From Euryodendron excelsum (lineage: Eukaryota > Streptophyta > Magnoliopsida > Ericales > Pentaphylacaceae): DNA of 64,000 bases. The translations under genes and the position numbers were made by a program. Below, one piece after another: positions 20,282 to 32,044 of this stretch. The stretch lies in contig CM065399.1 in assembly GCA_033060915.1 (NCBI GenBank), positions 12,227,501 to 12,291,500 of the forward strand, given 5' to 3'. Position 1 is the stretch's first letter. The number at the start of each line of letters is the position of its first letter. The notes below the pieces were generated by a model. The model was given only the letters and a program-made list of their open reading frames with translations. It was not told the DNA's origin and did no database searches.

Positions 20282-21621
20282 TTAGCATGGCTTTGGGATA
20301 ATGTCCACATCTTTAAAGCTTTGCTTGCTACTTGTCTCTAGGTAGATGACTAGATTCCCACAGGAATAGTTGAGGTTGGTGCAATTGTTGATCTCCTCCT
20401 CCTTTATTGATGCAGACACAGTCATGCGTCCCCCAAGATCTATAACTGCCTCATGGTGTTTCTTCTCTTTCTTGGCTTCTCTTTTTCGAGTCCAGCTTCC
20501 TCTTCTTCTTTATTTGCCCCAAATGGATAGGTCCGTTTACGTTCTTCCAGCTGAACTGACTTAACCCCGGCCCTAGGTTTCTTGCTTTTGCATTTGGCCG
20601 TGCTCTACTGCCCCTCAGGTGTGCACAGCGGTGGGTTCCTAACACTGGGTTCGAATGGCTCCTGGTCAACCCTCTCGGCAAATTCATTCACGAGTTCATC
20701 TTCGGGGACTAGCATTTTAACGGGATCACACCATAACCAAGCATGACACTGTTCCTCATCTCCCCATTCCATTTCCTCCCCATCCTTGTAATATATCTCT
20801 TGGCATGTGGCAAACCAAACCTTATCGTTACCAAATTCCGTAATGACGTTGATGGTGTGGTCTAGTAGAGAGTTCGTAGTGGTGCTCAGAGGAGGGTTCA
20901 GTAGTCGTAAGCTGATGATCTTGTTATCTATCAGGTCTTGAATTTTATACTTGAGGGTCAAACAATCTTTAGTGTCATGTCCTTGGCCGCCTGAATGGTA
21001 TTCACAGCTTGCTGCGGACTCAAAGTAATGAGGCAGAGGATTGGGTTGGGTTCGAGCAGGTATATGTTTCAAATATCCGACCGCTAGGAGACCAAAATAG
21101 GCCGTGGTCTGTGAACAAGCGAGTTTAGTAAATGTTCGCTTTTTCCCTTTTGTTCGTCTAGGCTGAGGAAGTGTTACAGATGTTTTTGAAGATTGGGAAA
21201 TGAATTATGGTGTGGTCACAACCGAGCTAGTGGTTTGGGAATTGAAGGGGCTTTGGGTTCCATGTTTCAAAGTGGGACGATTTTCGGTGTCAAGGCCAAA
21301 TGGGTTGGGCTGGTATTCATAGGAGAGATTATATAATCTAGGGGTTTGGTTAGAGGTTGGCTTGAAAGGTATTAGAGCAAGGCCCTTGGCTTGGGTAGGT
21401 CGTTGGTAAGCAGTAGTCAGGGCATAGTCTTGGTTTTCCTTCTTCATCCTTTTTCGTCCCTCATGGGTTTGGGTTTGCGAGGACTCTGCCTGCTCCTGGG
21501 TTATGGTTCCTGCATGGGATAAGAGTGAAGAGAGCATGCCTTCCATTTTAGTCATCCTATGTCTATGTCCTTTTTCTTTTACTAGTATTAGAGTTAAGGC
21601 ATCGAGTGTAAGTGACTCCAT
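20282..21621 (-). pseudogene. Gag-like frame of E2 (ATG intact)
   Basis: ATG at 21,621 (MESLTLDALT) begins the frame. Features follow the order of the E1 copy: a short helical N-terminus, KRMKKENQDY, an S/T/P-rich middle, PNPLPHYFESAAS, the full knuckle CEYHSGGQGHDTKDC and KIQDLIDNKII, then an acidic C-terminal region. The first about 340 codons stay in one register with a single stop at about 21,205; more stops follow after 20,605. The knuckle keeps all of its Cys/His residues, the best state among the three copies. The capsid domain is not recognised. The stop equivalent to those of E1 and E4 is at 20,282-20,284. Confidence 0.74.
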
Positions 21622-23067
21622 GAGTGTTTTTTAGCTTTTAGCCTGTAACAATGGGGGACGAGGAAAGATACCTAAAACTAGCAAAAGGAAAAAGTTAGTG
21701 TCTTATTTTAACAAGTCTTTATGTAATGCATACTCTAAGGATGCCCCTACTCGAGAGGAAAACTAATCATGATGTATTGGCTCATTTTTGGAGATAGGGG
21801 GGTCTGCCCCTGTATGCAAGTACCTTGCCATTGATTGGGAGTCTGAATTCATAAAAATAAGGAAACTCATTGAATAAAAGAATAAAAGTACATTTTAATA
21901 GGGGGGAAGGGGGAACATTTTCCTTTGGACTTTTGCCTATCTAATTTTACATAAGAAATCCTAAACTACTCTTGAGTCTTCGGATACGCCTTCGTTGGAT
22001 TTGATGTCAAGGAGGTAGCTGAGTGACCTTGTTGATCAACTGCCCCTTGTCTTCTTGGCAACCCTATATCCATGAGCATAGAAGGATTGGAGCCCTTCTT
22101 ATGAATTAAATTGATGTGCATGCCATGAGTCCTTACGGTTACACAGGAACCCTTAGGGTTTGGGTAGGTTTAATGCAAGGGAGAGCAACCTTGGTGTCAC
22201 TCTCTTTGGGTTGATCATATGCATGAGAAAGTAGTGACTTGAGTTACTTTGAAACTCTCGTCTTAACATGGAATATGGAATGCATGAAAATGGATGCATA
22301 GAGTGTAAGGAAAGAGAATGCAATGGTAAAGTAAACGTGCATGCATGAGCAGTTAGACATGCATTATAACAGTAAGAATATAGTCATTATAATAACAGGA
22401 ATAAACAGGTACAGAGGAAAGTAAAAGCAGTCACCCTTTCCTCCATGGTTTTCAAAAACGGTGCGCGTGTTTTAAATTCGGCAGAAGTTCAGCTATGCAT
22501 GGTGTCTATATGAGCATGAGGTTGAGGCTTTACTAATGCGTCCTAAAAAGGCTCGGTTCCCTGATCTTCAAACCTAGGCCCACTCCCCGAGGTGGTGCCA
22601 TAATCGGTTGGTGATCTAAGCGGAGGAACCATCAAGAGGCCATAGGCGAAGAAACTGACACGACATCTTGCCCACAACCAATATACTGTTCCCCCTTCAA
22701 ACTAGAAAGGACAGATCAAGGTAAAAATGCTAGTATGCAGAATGCAAGTGCACGTGCAGTGTGTGTGTGATTTTTGAAAGCGAAGGAAAGCGCCCAACAA
22801 CTCCTATCCATCCTGTTCATCACAATCATGCATAGCAGTTAATAAATGTAAACAAAAAGTCCACCTACAAAACAAAGATGCAAGAGTTAGTATGTGGATG
22901 GCAAAGTTAATGCAAGATAATATGAATGGAGTTAAATGTATGTTTTTGAAAACAACTTTGAAAATTTGATTTTGAAAATTGAAAGTAGATAGAAATGGAC
23001 AGGTTAATTAAAGATTCTACATGGGTGAAGGGTGAAGAGACATGACTATGGCCTAACCCTCTAAGTG
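21622..23067 (-). other. E2 leader between PBS and gag-like frame
   Basis: Homologous to the E1 leader. The E1 stem-loop is present as GAGAGTGAC with GTTGCTCTC (about 22,183-22,206 on the plus strand). Its two changes against E1 give G-U type pairs in RNA, so pairing is kept. No coding signature. Confidence 0.6.
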
Positions 23068-23085
23068 TCTCCAGTGGAGTCGCCA
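23068..23085 (-). other. Primer binding site of E2
   Basis: Minus strand TGGCGACTCCACTGGAGA, one mismatch to the canonical TGGCGACTCCACTGGGGA, two bases from the LTR end. Confidence 0.9.
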
Positions 23086-23087
23086 GC

Positions 23088-26000
23088 TGTTGCACCCAGA
23101 TTTTTTGCACTCGAGGAATGCACACACAAGCGGAAAAAATACTGTACTCTCTTGTTAGAATTCACCCTCCTAGAAGAATGAGTGCGACTAGATTTAAATA
23201 GAAAATTTGATTTGAATAAAGGGATTTTGAAAAACAATTTAGAGTCCCCACCTGACTTGATTAAGGTGAGTTAGGTCCCTAAAAACTAAGCACAATTCGA
23301 AGACTACATTTAGGATTTTTGAAAACGATTTTGAAAATACTTCCTCAAGAGAGGGTTTTTAAGAAAATAGGTTGTTTGACAACCTTTGGAAAATATTTAA
23401 GCCCTTTTTGAAAATAACTCCATTTGGTTTTTCGAAAATAGTGATCTAAGTTCGGAGGTTGGTTACATGTAAGGAAGACGCACTAAGCCATCACCCTGCC
23501 CCGCTCTTGCGGTACCTACATGTCTATTCACTCTAAATTCATCCATTAAAGTCTTCAATTAATATATGTCCAAGACTATTCACTTTATAAAAAGAACTTT
23601 GAAAAGAAATTGACATGATGCATGATATGCAAGTGGAGGAAAAGACTTTAATTTGAAAATAGATTTGAAAATATTTGATTCAATTTTAGAAAAGAGATTT
23701 GAAAAGATAGATTTGATTTTGAAAGAAAGTTTTAGAGATTGGAAAAAGAGATTTAAAAATAGATTTCTGGAATTGAAAATTTGAAATAGATCATGGATTT
23801 GGAAATTTGAAAGTAGTTATGGAATTAGAAATTTGAAAAAAGTTATGGAATTGGAGATTTCAAAAAAGTTATGACCGCACCTATGAGAGTTGCTTATGTA
23901 TCCTTTTTGAATAATCAGGTCAGTCGGGACAAGAGTCCGATAGAAAATAGAAGGTTTGATTTGAAAAAGAGATTTTGATTTCAAAAAGGGTTTAATTTGA
24001 ACTTAGAATAGAAGATTTGAAATTGGAATTTAGAATTGAAAAGGTTGGACTTTGGTTTAGAAATATAGAACTTGGACTTGTTTTGGGAAGATTGAGATTT
24101 AGAAAACCTAGATTTAGGAAAGATGAGACTTAGGAAAGACTTGAAGTTTAAGAAAAATTTGACTTGAGGTTTAAGAAAGAGTTGACTTGAATGTTGGACT
24201 TGAAAGATTAGGAAAAGATTGGATTTAAGAAAGGTTCGAATTAGGAAAGTTTCATTTTAGGAAAGATTTTGAATTACAAAAGTTTCATTTTAGGAAAGTT
24301 ACGATTTAGGAAAGTTTTGAAATAAGGAAGGTTTCGAATTAGGAAAGAATTAAAATTGGAATGTTTTGAAATAGGAAAGTTTAAAATTTAGAAAAGTTTC
24401 CTTCTTAAGAAAAAGTTGATTTTTGGAAAGATTTTAATTAGGAAAAGTTTGGGTTTAGAAAGATTAAGAATTTGGAATGTTTAGAATTTAGAAAGTTCTA
24501 ACTTAAGAAACATTCGGATTTAGAAAGTTTTGGATTTGGAAAGATTTGAAATTTAGAAAGTTTAGAATTTTAGAAAGATTTGAAATTTGAGTTTTAGAAA
24601 TACCTGAGATTAGGAAAAGTTTGAGTTTGGGAAAGATTTGAAAATTTAGATTTGGAAAGTTAAAATTTGAAAAGGTGTGGAATTAAGAAAGATTGGAATT
24701 AGGAGAGATCAAGATGCTTAAAGTTTAAGGAAAGATTTAAAAGTTTAAGTTTTGGAAACTTAAGGTTTAGGAAAGTATGAGATTAAGAAGGAGTGGATTA
24801 GGAAAGATTTAGATTATGAAGGATTGGGTTTCCTATTTCCTAAAACAAAAGATTAGATTTTGCTTCTAAAAAGAGGTGTTTTGATTTTGTTTCCAAAAAC
24901 GGAGGATTGAATCTAGTTTCCGAAATTGGAGATTGGATTTGGTTTCCTAAAGGGAGGATTGGATTTGACATGAATTTAGAAAGATGAGGTTTTGGAAGTC
25001 CAGGATTTGGAAGGCTATAGTTTGATGTAGAATATAGGTTTTGTAATTTAGATGTAAAAAAAGGGCAAGATTGGAAATCATGTTTTAAGAAAAGAAATTA
25101 GGGTTTCCTAATTGTTGGCTCTAGGGCTTGACTTAGGCTCTAAAGTAAGAAATTTTTTGAAAGTGATTTTTTGGAAAGAAAGATTTTTGGAAGGAGATCT
25201 AAAAAAGAGTTTTTGGAAAGAGATTTTTGGAAAGAGTTTTTAGAAAAGATATTTAGGGAATGATTTGGAAAAGAGTTTTGGAAAATAGATTTTTGAAGGG
25301 AATTTTTAGAAAACAATTTTGGAAAGGAATTTTGAATAGGAGATTGGAGAGAATTTTTAGAAAATGTATTGGAAAAGAGATTTTTAGAAAGAGAAATTTT
25401 GAAAAGAGAGTTTTTGGAAAGTCCATAAAAATATCTCAATTTCCTAAAATGATTCTAATTATAAGAAGTTTAGAATCACTCTAAGATAGTGGTTTTGAAA
25501 ATAACAAAGATTTGAAAATATGGACCCTATTGGTTACTAAGGGCAAAATAGTCATTTTGCACCAAGCTTGCCGGAACTGACTCAGAATGATCTAGAAAGG
25601 TAATGGAAGGTCGGGAATACTATAAGAAGCATTCTCGAGAAGTTACCGGTTTGATACCCAGAGCTGGTGTGGTTCCCGGGGCACTCGGATGCCTAAAGGC
25701 AAAATGGTCATCTTGACCGGAATGTCTTAGAATTGGCCCGAAAATTACTAGAAGACACCTAATTATGCCAGATTTTCTTTAAGACAATCTTAGAAGGGTG
25801 GACTTACCATTCTGAAGACTTAGGTATTTTCTTAAGAAACGTGCCAAAAATTGCCCTAGGAGCAGTTTGGTCATTTTTCATCAGAGTGTGCTAGCAGGCA
25901 CTGGTGTTGACTTGGGTTTTGAGTGTTTCCGTCACTCTAACGGCGGTCCCATGACATAGGGGTTTTGTTGGCAATTCCCTATATCGACCTGTTTGTGAGT

Positions 26001-26607
26001 GTTTCTGCCACTTTGATGGTTGCGATGTTTACGAGTATTTCCATTACTCTAATGGGTCGCGATCATTCCAAAGACTGCCTAATCTCGGGAAGCTGCTAGG
26101 TGGACTTAGCGCCTGAGGAATCAACTTTCTTAGAAGGCGTGCCGAAACGAACATTTCTTCATTGGCAGGCTAGTAGGCGCCAAAGGTGGACCAGTCTACC
26201 ATCTCGGGAACTTGGGGTCTTATCCCGGTTGACGGGTTTGAAGGGACTTACCGTTCCGAAGAGTTCACTCAGAAACGTGTCGGACAAGATGGACTTACCA
26301 CCTCGAGGAATCAACTTTCTTAAAAGGTGTGCCGGATTTAATTGGACTTAGAATTGGACTCGAAATTGGATTGGAAAAGGGAACTTACCGTCTTCAAGAA
26401 GACGTGCCCGTTCGAATTGGACCGAACAATTACCCCAAGGGCATTTTGGTTATTTTTCCTTTATTTGGGCCTAAAGGGCCCGCGAAGCGATTGACAAACG
26501 GGATTAGACTTGAAAAATTGAGTTAACTCAGAATATGTCTATATTGACTTGAATACAAGTCTGGATGGATTGGGGACTGCCGAACGGGCAAAAATGGGGT
26601 GCTTACA
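23088..26607 (-). repeat. E2 5' LTR with promoter deletion
   Basis: On the plus strand it runs from TGTTGCACCC to GGGGTGCTTACA, so on its own strand it starts TGTAAGCACCCC. Its 3,520 bp are about 1.5 kb less than the full-length LTR. Near 25,530-25,540 the 157-bp repeat region joins directly to the sequence that normally lies after the leader, removing the part that holds the GGCGCCACT palindromes and TATA box in E1. Only one 47-bp unit is present. The C-poor, GGAAAGTTT-rich tract fills about 23,580-25,440. Confidence 0.85.
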
Positions 26608-27690
26608 AGCACATATACTGAATATAGACTCATGCATAAACGTTACCAAACATAATCAAACATCCGAGTTATCAAAGATTTCTAGAACGAAGAAGACAAA
26701 GAAAGATAAAGACAAAAAATTAAACTTTGAAACCCAAAATCTCACCTCCTTTGTTCATCGAAGACCTTTAATTGGTCTTCATAAACAATCCCGAGATGGA
26801 AAGGTTTAGCTACTCATCTCCATCTATGAAAAACTCGAAATAATTGAATAAACACTGAAAATATTGATTTAATGTAAAGAAACAAAAGAAATCTCAAATT
26901 GAATGCAAGGAATCTAGAAAACCAGTATTGAAACTTGTATTAAAGTGAATTCGATTACAAAGAAGCAACAACCTAATAAATCTAAGCTATTCTAGTGTAA
27001 AAACTGTGAAAACCCTCTACAATGGCCACCCCCTTGGAACATAAACCAAGTTGGTATTTATAAGGATCACAGTCCAAACCCTAGATCGAGTTAGAATTTT
27101 GCCTTGCCGTTCGAACAACAAAACGGGCGTTTGAATGCCGCTGATAATTCTTCTTCACCATTTGAACTCCTTAGCCCAGCATTCAAATGCCAAGAAAATT
27201 TGATTTTGCATGCTCTCTGGCCATTTGAACACTAGGTTTGGGCATTTGAACACTAGGCCATTTTTTCTCCACTTTTGCCTCTTGCCATATGAACAGCAAA
27301 TTTGGAGTTCGAACCCTAGTGGCCTTTTCACCCTTTTTGGTTTCAACTTGTTTGAGGCTTTTGGAGTCAGAATTCAACGACGCTCATTAGACGCAAGAAT
27401 GTGTAACTTGAAGAGAGCTTTCCAATGATGTATCATTCATCCCTTTATGAGCTACGAGTAAAAACTTGCACGTTTCCCGAGACAAGGCCCCGATAATGTA
27501 CCTTGATAAGCCATGCTTGCAGAACGGATTACTTCTTTGACTCCAATCAACTCCCTTAGCTTTAAATACCTGAAATATGATTTAGTATGAGGTTAAATAC
27601 AATATATAGCAAAGAGAGTATAATTAACCCTAATCTACGGCTAGCAAAGGTCGTTTAGCGGCGATAGACTGCACTTATGTAGTCTAATCA
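26608..27690 (-). repeat. E3 3' LTR, truncated by E2
   Basis: Near-identical in layout to 38,564-39,633. The first 470 bp (plus-strand sense) that are present in the other LTR are missing because E2 is inserted here. Ends in CTAATCA at 27,690 next to the PPT. Contains repeated GTTCGAAC-type words. Confidence 0.88.
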
Positions 27691-27705
27691 CACCCCCAAC
27701 TAACC
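27691..27705 (-). other. Polypurine tract of E3
   Basis: Minus strand GGTTAGTTGGGGGTG directly before the LTR start TGATTAGACT. The G-rich form is typical of Athila elements. A 12-bp identical copy of its core occurs at 31,893-31,904. Confidence 0.82.
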
Positions 27706-29482
27706 TTTTGCTAGTCTCTAGCAAAACTAAGAAAAGAAAACATAATCTCCACTTTTGTAGAAGTGCTGGGTGTATTTAGCGAATACACCAAGTCTTTAAA
27801 TCCCTAGGTTACTCTAGTGGACGAGTAGGGTTTTCAGAGATGGCACCCAAAAACATCAATCATAAAAAATAATTTACGACAATAGTTTCAAAATACATAA
27901 GAATGTAAATAATTCAAATCAACCCTTGCTCGACATACAAACTACAAAACTGTCAAGTGAAACACGATTAAGAGACTCAAGTGTCCGAATACAATCGTGT
28001 TTCCGAAAATCAACCATTATGCAGTCAATAATCACATCCTATAGTTTTGATTGAAATCTCTCTAGTCATACACTCAAAAACATTTGAAGACATAGGTTCT
28101 CCTAGTGGAATGCTCATTTTATGAGTAAATGTAAAGCACATGCAATAGAGCCATTCTGAAACATAAAAAACCGCTAGATAAGTAGTGTAGCGACTTGGCA
28201 TAGTTTTATGAAAGAATGTTTACAATCAAAACAATAAGTAGGAATTTGATATGATGACTTATACATATGAGAATTTAAAAATTTATGCATTCCCAGACAT
28301 TAAAGGCCATATGAATAAGAGAAGAGTCAAAAGGATAGAGTGAAAGCAAGTGGTAAAGGATCTCAACACGTGCATTGCGCACTGCGCATGATGATTAGCA
28401 AACATTCACTTCTAATTTTTTTCTTTTCTCTTTTCAACATCAATGAATTCTTAGCTCCCCTCCATCACATGTCTTTATCCTTTTATCACTATAATAATAT
28501 TTTTTTCTTTCTTTTCGACACAACTTCATGTCTTCCTTTTTCATTTTTTTTTCAACTCCATACACAACAACTTCACAAATTGGCTAGCAATGCACCACCT
28601 CCCTACTTATGGGAACAATTCAACATTGACATGCTTTTTGAGATCATATGTATACAATTACCAAAACAGAAATTTAAAAGACTCAAGAGAAGTGAATTGG
28701 CCTTAAGGAATAGTCCACGAAACACAATAAGTTTAAAACTTTAAACATGTGTAAGGTGTCATAATTTTGACTCCTTACTTAACACGTAAACTAAAATCAA
28801 ATAATGAATGAAGCTATTCAAACAATAGAATTTCAATAATTATATCCTTGAGTAAATGTAAATTACACAAAAAGGCAATTATTAGGCTTTAAAGCTCACG
28901 AGGTTTAATCTCTAATTCTTGGATGAAATTATTTGAAATTGTAATAATTATACTTTAGTGACATGACCCATGCATAGTGCAAGCTATCCTCTCTCTTTCA
29001 ATGTAATACAGACGGTCATGTATTAAAATATGCAAGTTTATAGAATCAACATGATAATCCACTCAATAATGCAAATCAATGGTTATTAGTTGTCTTAGCC
29101 TCTACAATTACAAAACACAATATTTTTTATATGGTCCCAATTCCCAAGAAAATCTTAACATATCCTTAATGCAAAGTATATCTATTTAACTTCAGAATGC
29201 AAAGAGTCATATGCCATTACAAAGGAACCAGAAAACCAACATGTTTCGGATGAATTCAACGTGCCTTGGATATATAACAATCTGCCTCAATAACTCATTA
29301 AATTCAATTGATACTAGCATAAATTAGATCAAAATATTTGAAACAACATTTCCATCCATCCAATTCCAAAAGCCAATAATCCATAACATCTAAAAAATAG
29401 CCATACATCCCAAAAAAACTAAAAACAATAAGAGTTTTAAACTGAAAAGTAAATATATCAACTAAAAACACAATCTAAACTC
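27706..29482 (-). other. E3 region between extra ORF and PPT
   Basis: About 1.8 kb, AT-rich, with no recognisable protein. Athila elements usually have such a long untranslated 3' region. The open frame on the plus strand near 28,340-28,744 has low-complexity composition and no homology I recognise. Confidence 0.6.
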
Positions 29483-30649
29483 CTAAAGGCCATCCTCATC
29501 ATCATTATCATCAGCATCAGGCCCTCCAACTGGCGATTGCCCCCTCATTATCATGGCGAGCATCTCCTGAAGGAAAACAGTATGCTTCTCTACATGATCC
29601 TTAATATTCTTCAACCGAGTATCGGTCGAAGTAATCAAGGCATCCAATTTCTGCCCTTGCTGCTCCACAGCGGCATGCAAACTAGCACCCTAGGCCCCTG
29701 AGCTCTCTCCTTGTCCTGGCACTCTCCCATCCTTCACCTTTTTCTTCAGCTCCTCCAGCTCTCTCTTTCTCTTCTTTTGACCTTCAGAACAGCTCAAAGT
29801 GTTATCATCTATGGGACTCTCTTGATCCTGTGTAATGAGATCCCAGAGAATCTTTACTTTTGAGTCCCTAATCAACTCGGTAAGCATGCATGTAAAGGGA
29901 ATCAATCCCCAAGGATTAGGATGTGTGTAGGCATGGTAAATCTGTATGAACATATATCAGGGCAAGTCAATGGTCTTTCCCATCCTAATGGCCCAAAGCA
30001 GCTGTGCTCAGTTCAGATTCATGTCCACGGTCCTTTTTAATGGCAACAAGGAGTGGTAGGAAAATAAAAATAAGATAAGGTATTTGGCTCTCAACTTTAA
30101 CTTACTACACTGTACCTTCCCATACTAAGTTTCTCCCAGTTTAAGCAATTCCTCGCAAATGACTGACAAAAAAGGGGCCTCTACGTTGGGATACTCGAAC
30201 TCGGGATTTTCTACCCGCCTAAGCCCGAAGTATCTCGAGAATGTATCAGGATCTAAAATTATTTCCTTCCCCCGAACCCAAGTCTTGATCTGCTCACTCC
30301 CCTTTTCAGCTATCAGGGAAGAGATGTAAGCTATGAACTCCGCGCATAGGGTCAAAATGCATTCCCTGTTATACGTAGCCAACTCTAGCCAACCTCCATC
30401 AATAAACTCTTTTTCCCACCTAAACTCGCTAAAGGCATTGAGCCTTGTCTCTCACTCAATAACTGCTCCTTTTCAAACCTAAACTTTTCTATATGACTTC
30501 TCTTCATGGATTCCTAAGAATCTAGTAGTATCATAGACCTCCTTAGAAGCACCCGCTGCTCGAGCCTTGCCCTTAGCCTCCTTAGACTTAGTCGAGTATT
30601 TAGCCGTAGTCTTGGTTTTGCTTGAACTCTTACTAGCCTTGTCACTCAT
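29483..30649 (-). pseudogene. E3 3' extra ORF (env-position protein, decayed)
   Basis: Lies after integrase, where Athila elements carry a variable extra or env-like ORF. It begins at 30,649 with a K/S-rich start (MSDKASKSSSKTKTTAKYS). It then has a domain with IKTWVRGKEIILDPDTFSRY, which resembles the putative plant transposon protein family (pattern WVRGK.I....TI...LGL). It ends in a K/E-rich coiled region (KKRKRELEELKKKVKDG), a heptad-like stretch and an acidic tail (DADDNDDEDGL). Several stops and frameshifts interrupt it. No signal peptide or transmembrane segment is evident in the remaining frames, so the env-like label is positional only. Confidence 0.6.
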
Positions 30650-31429
30650 GTTTACAATTCAATAAACACCCCAACACCTGCAAACAGAACACAAACAAAC
30701 AACACAACATCCTATTACAACATAGTTTAACAATATGCGCATGTGATGGGAGGTGCGTGCCTAATACCCAACAGACTAAATTGGGTGGTCATTGTGGTTA
30801 GAAATGGCCCATGATATCCTATATGCCTTAAGAAGTACCAATTTCTATTGAATTATGTCATCTTGGGCACCCAAGCATTTTGTCAAACACTTGGTATGCA
30901 CATGTGTTGGTAGGGTTTCAATCATGCAAATTTTTCTAAGGCAAGCACTCCCTCAATCCTGTGGTGAAGGCTAGAGAGACTTGGGGATCCAATGGAACCC
31001 AATTGCACCCTTAGTCTAAGTATAAACATCAAAGGGGCATTTTATCTAACACATGGTGGGCACTACTTTGTTAGTGTGCTAAGAACATGGCTCATAAGGA
31101 TTCAACTACCTAATTACACACCCGTGCACATCCTTGCAAGTGAAATCCAAACCCCCAATCAATATCAATTGAAGCCTAGGTTTGTATGCAATGGGAAAAC
31201 TATGGATGTAGGGTATAGAAAAAAAATGAACATTTACCTTTGTTGAAAGCTAAATGAGGGACGAAATTTTCCACAAATGCCGTAGGAAGCCTCGGGTTGA
31301 CGAGTGAATCGAGTGCCAAGTCTCTCCCTCCCAATTCTTCTTTCTCTCTCTTGTCTCTCGGCTCTCTCTCCATTTTGTTTAGAATAAAAGGAATTGAAAC
31401 AAAACCCCCTAGTTAGCCTCATTTAACCC

Positions 31430-31640
31430 AAAATTTTTACTAGACGTTCGAACACTAATACGGGCATTCAAATACTAGGCTAAAATTAGGGCTTCCTTTT
31501 GAAGCTAGCCATTCGAACGCTCCATTTGGGTGTTCGAACGGCAAGCCAAAAACTTCAAGACAAGCCTTTGGCCATTTGACTGCCTAGATGTAGTGTTTGA
31601 ACGGCAAGGCAAAATTTTAATTTTTTTCTTTTTTTTTTTA
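31430..31640. repeat. Array of GTTCGAAC-like palindromes in E3
   Basis: Six words matching or one or two changes from GTTCGAAC occur at about 31,445, 31,466, 31,510, 31,531, 31,575 and 31,600. Similar arrays lie inside both E3 LTRs (about 27,110-27,315 and 39,050-39,260). Confidence 0.6.
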
Positions 31641-31727
31641 ATACTTAGGCTAAATATATATCTAACCTAACCTATGTATCTGTACTAATATTAAATTATG
31701 AACACCTAAAACACACACTACGAAGTG

Positions 31728-31856
31728 GAACCCCCCCCCCCCCCAAAAAAAAAAAAAAAAAACTAGAGAGGAGCATAGTCTGCGATGCACAAAAAAGAAA
31801 ACAAAACAAAAAGACATGGCGACGGACGGGTGGGGAAGAAAAAAGGGCAGGACAAC

Positions 31857-31888
<32 letters not shown>

Positions 31889-31904
31889 CCCCCACCCCCA
31901 ACTA
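31728..31904 (-). repeat. G/C homopolymer runs with internal PPT-like word
   Basis: A run of about 14 C followed by about 19 A at 31,731-31,763, and a run of about 30 C from 31,858 to 31,887. The second run is followed by CACCCCCAACTA (31,893-31,904), identical over 12 bases to the PPT core at 27,691. On the element sense strand this reads as G tracts able to form a G-quadruplex. Homopolymer lengths may be affected by sequencing error. The rest of 30,650-32,044 shows no gene. Confidence 0.65.
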
Positions 31905-32044
31905 GGGTAAAACTGCCTTCAACGCTGCTCGATTCTAACAAATACTATACAACATACTAGAAGGTGATATGGTTTACTCGAAAAGTTGTGGATTATGTAA
32001 ATTCACACAGTCTACTTCTCCTGACTCCAGCTCAAGGTAAGGCT

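Larger units (their letters stand above)
16947..26607 (-). mobile_element. E2: second copy of the pol-less Tat/Ogre-like family, truncated by E1
   Basis: Reverse orientation. The 5' LTR (23,088-26,607), PBS (23,068-23,085), leader, gag-like frame (20,282-21,621) and the 3' part of the opposite-strand PMD gene (16,947-18,290) are present in the same order as in E1. The rest of the PMD gene and the 3' LTR must lie left of the window, beyond E1. On the right it ends inside the 3' LTR of E3. No pol motif is visible. Confidence 0.88.

Noticed and set aside
25140..25484. Open frames rich in K/N/S/F in the LTR tract
   Set aside because: Low-complexity translation of the degenerate AAAGATTTTTGG repeat; the same happens in each LTR tract.
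27300..27320. Pol III B box / tRNA gene
   Set aside because: GTTCGAACCC fits a B box, but there is no A box at the right distance and no cloverleaf; it is one of many GTTCGAAC-like words.
28340..28744. 134-codon open frame on the plus strand
   Set aside because: Antisense to E3, F/L/H-rich, and no family pattern or splice context; it is likely chance in AT-rich DNA.
31662..31941. Glycine-rich open frames on the minus strand
   Set aside because: Produced by the poly-C and poly-A runs; composition is G/F homopolymer only and no homologous frame exists elsewhere.
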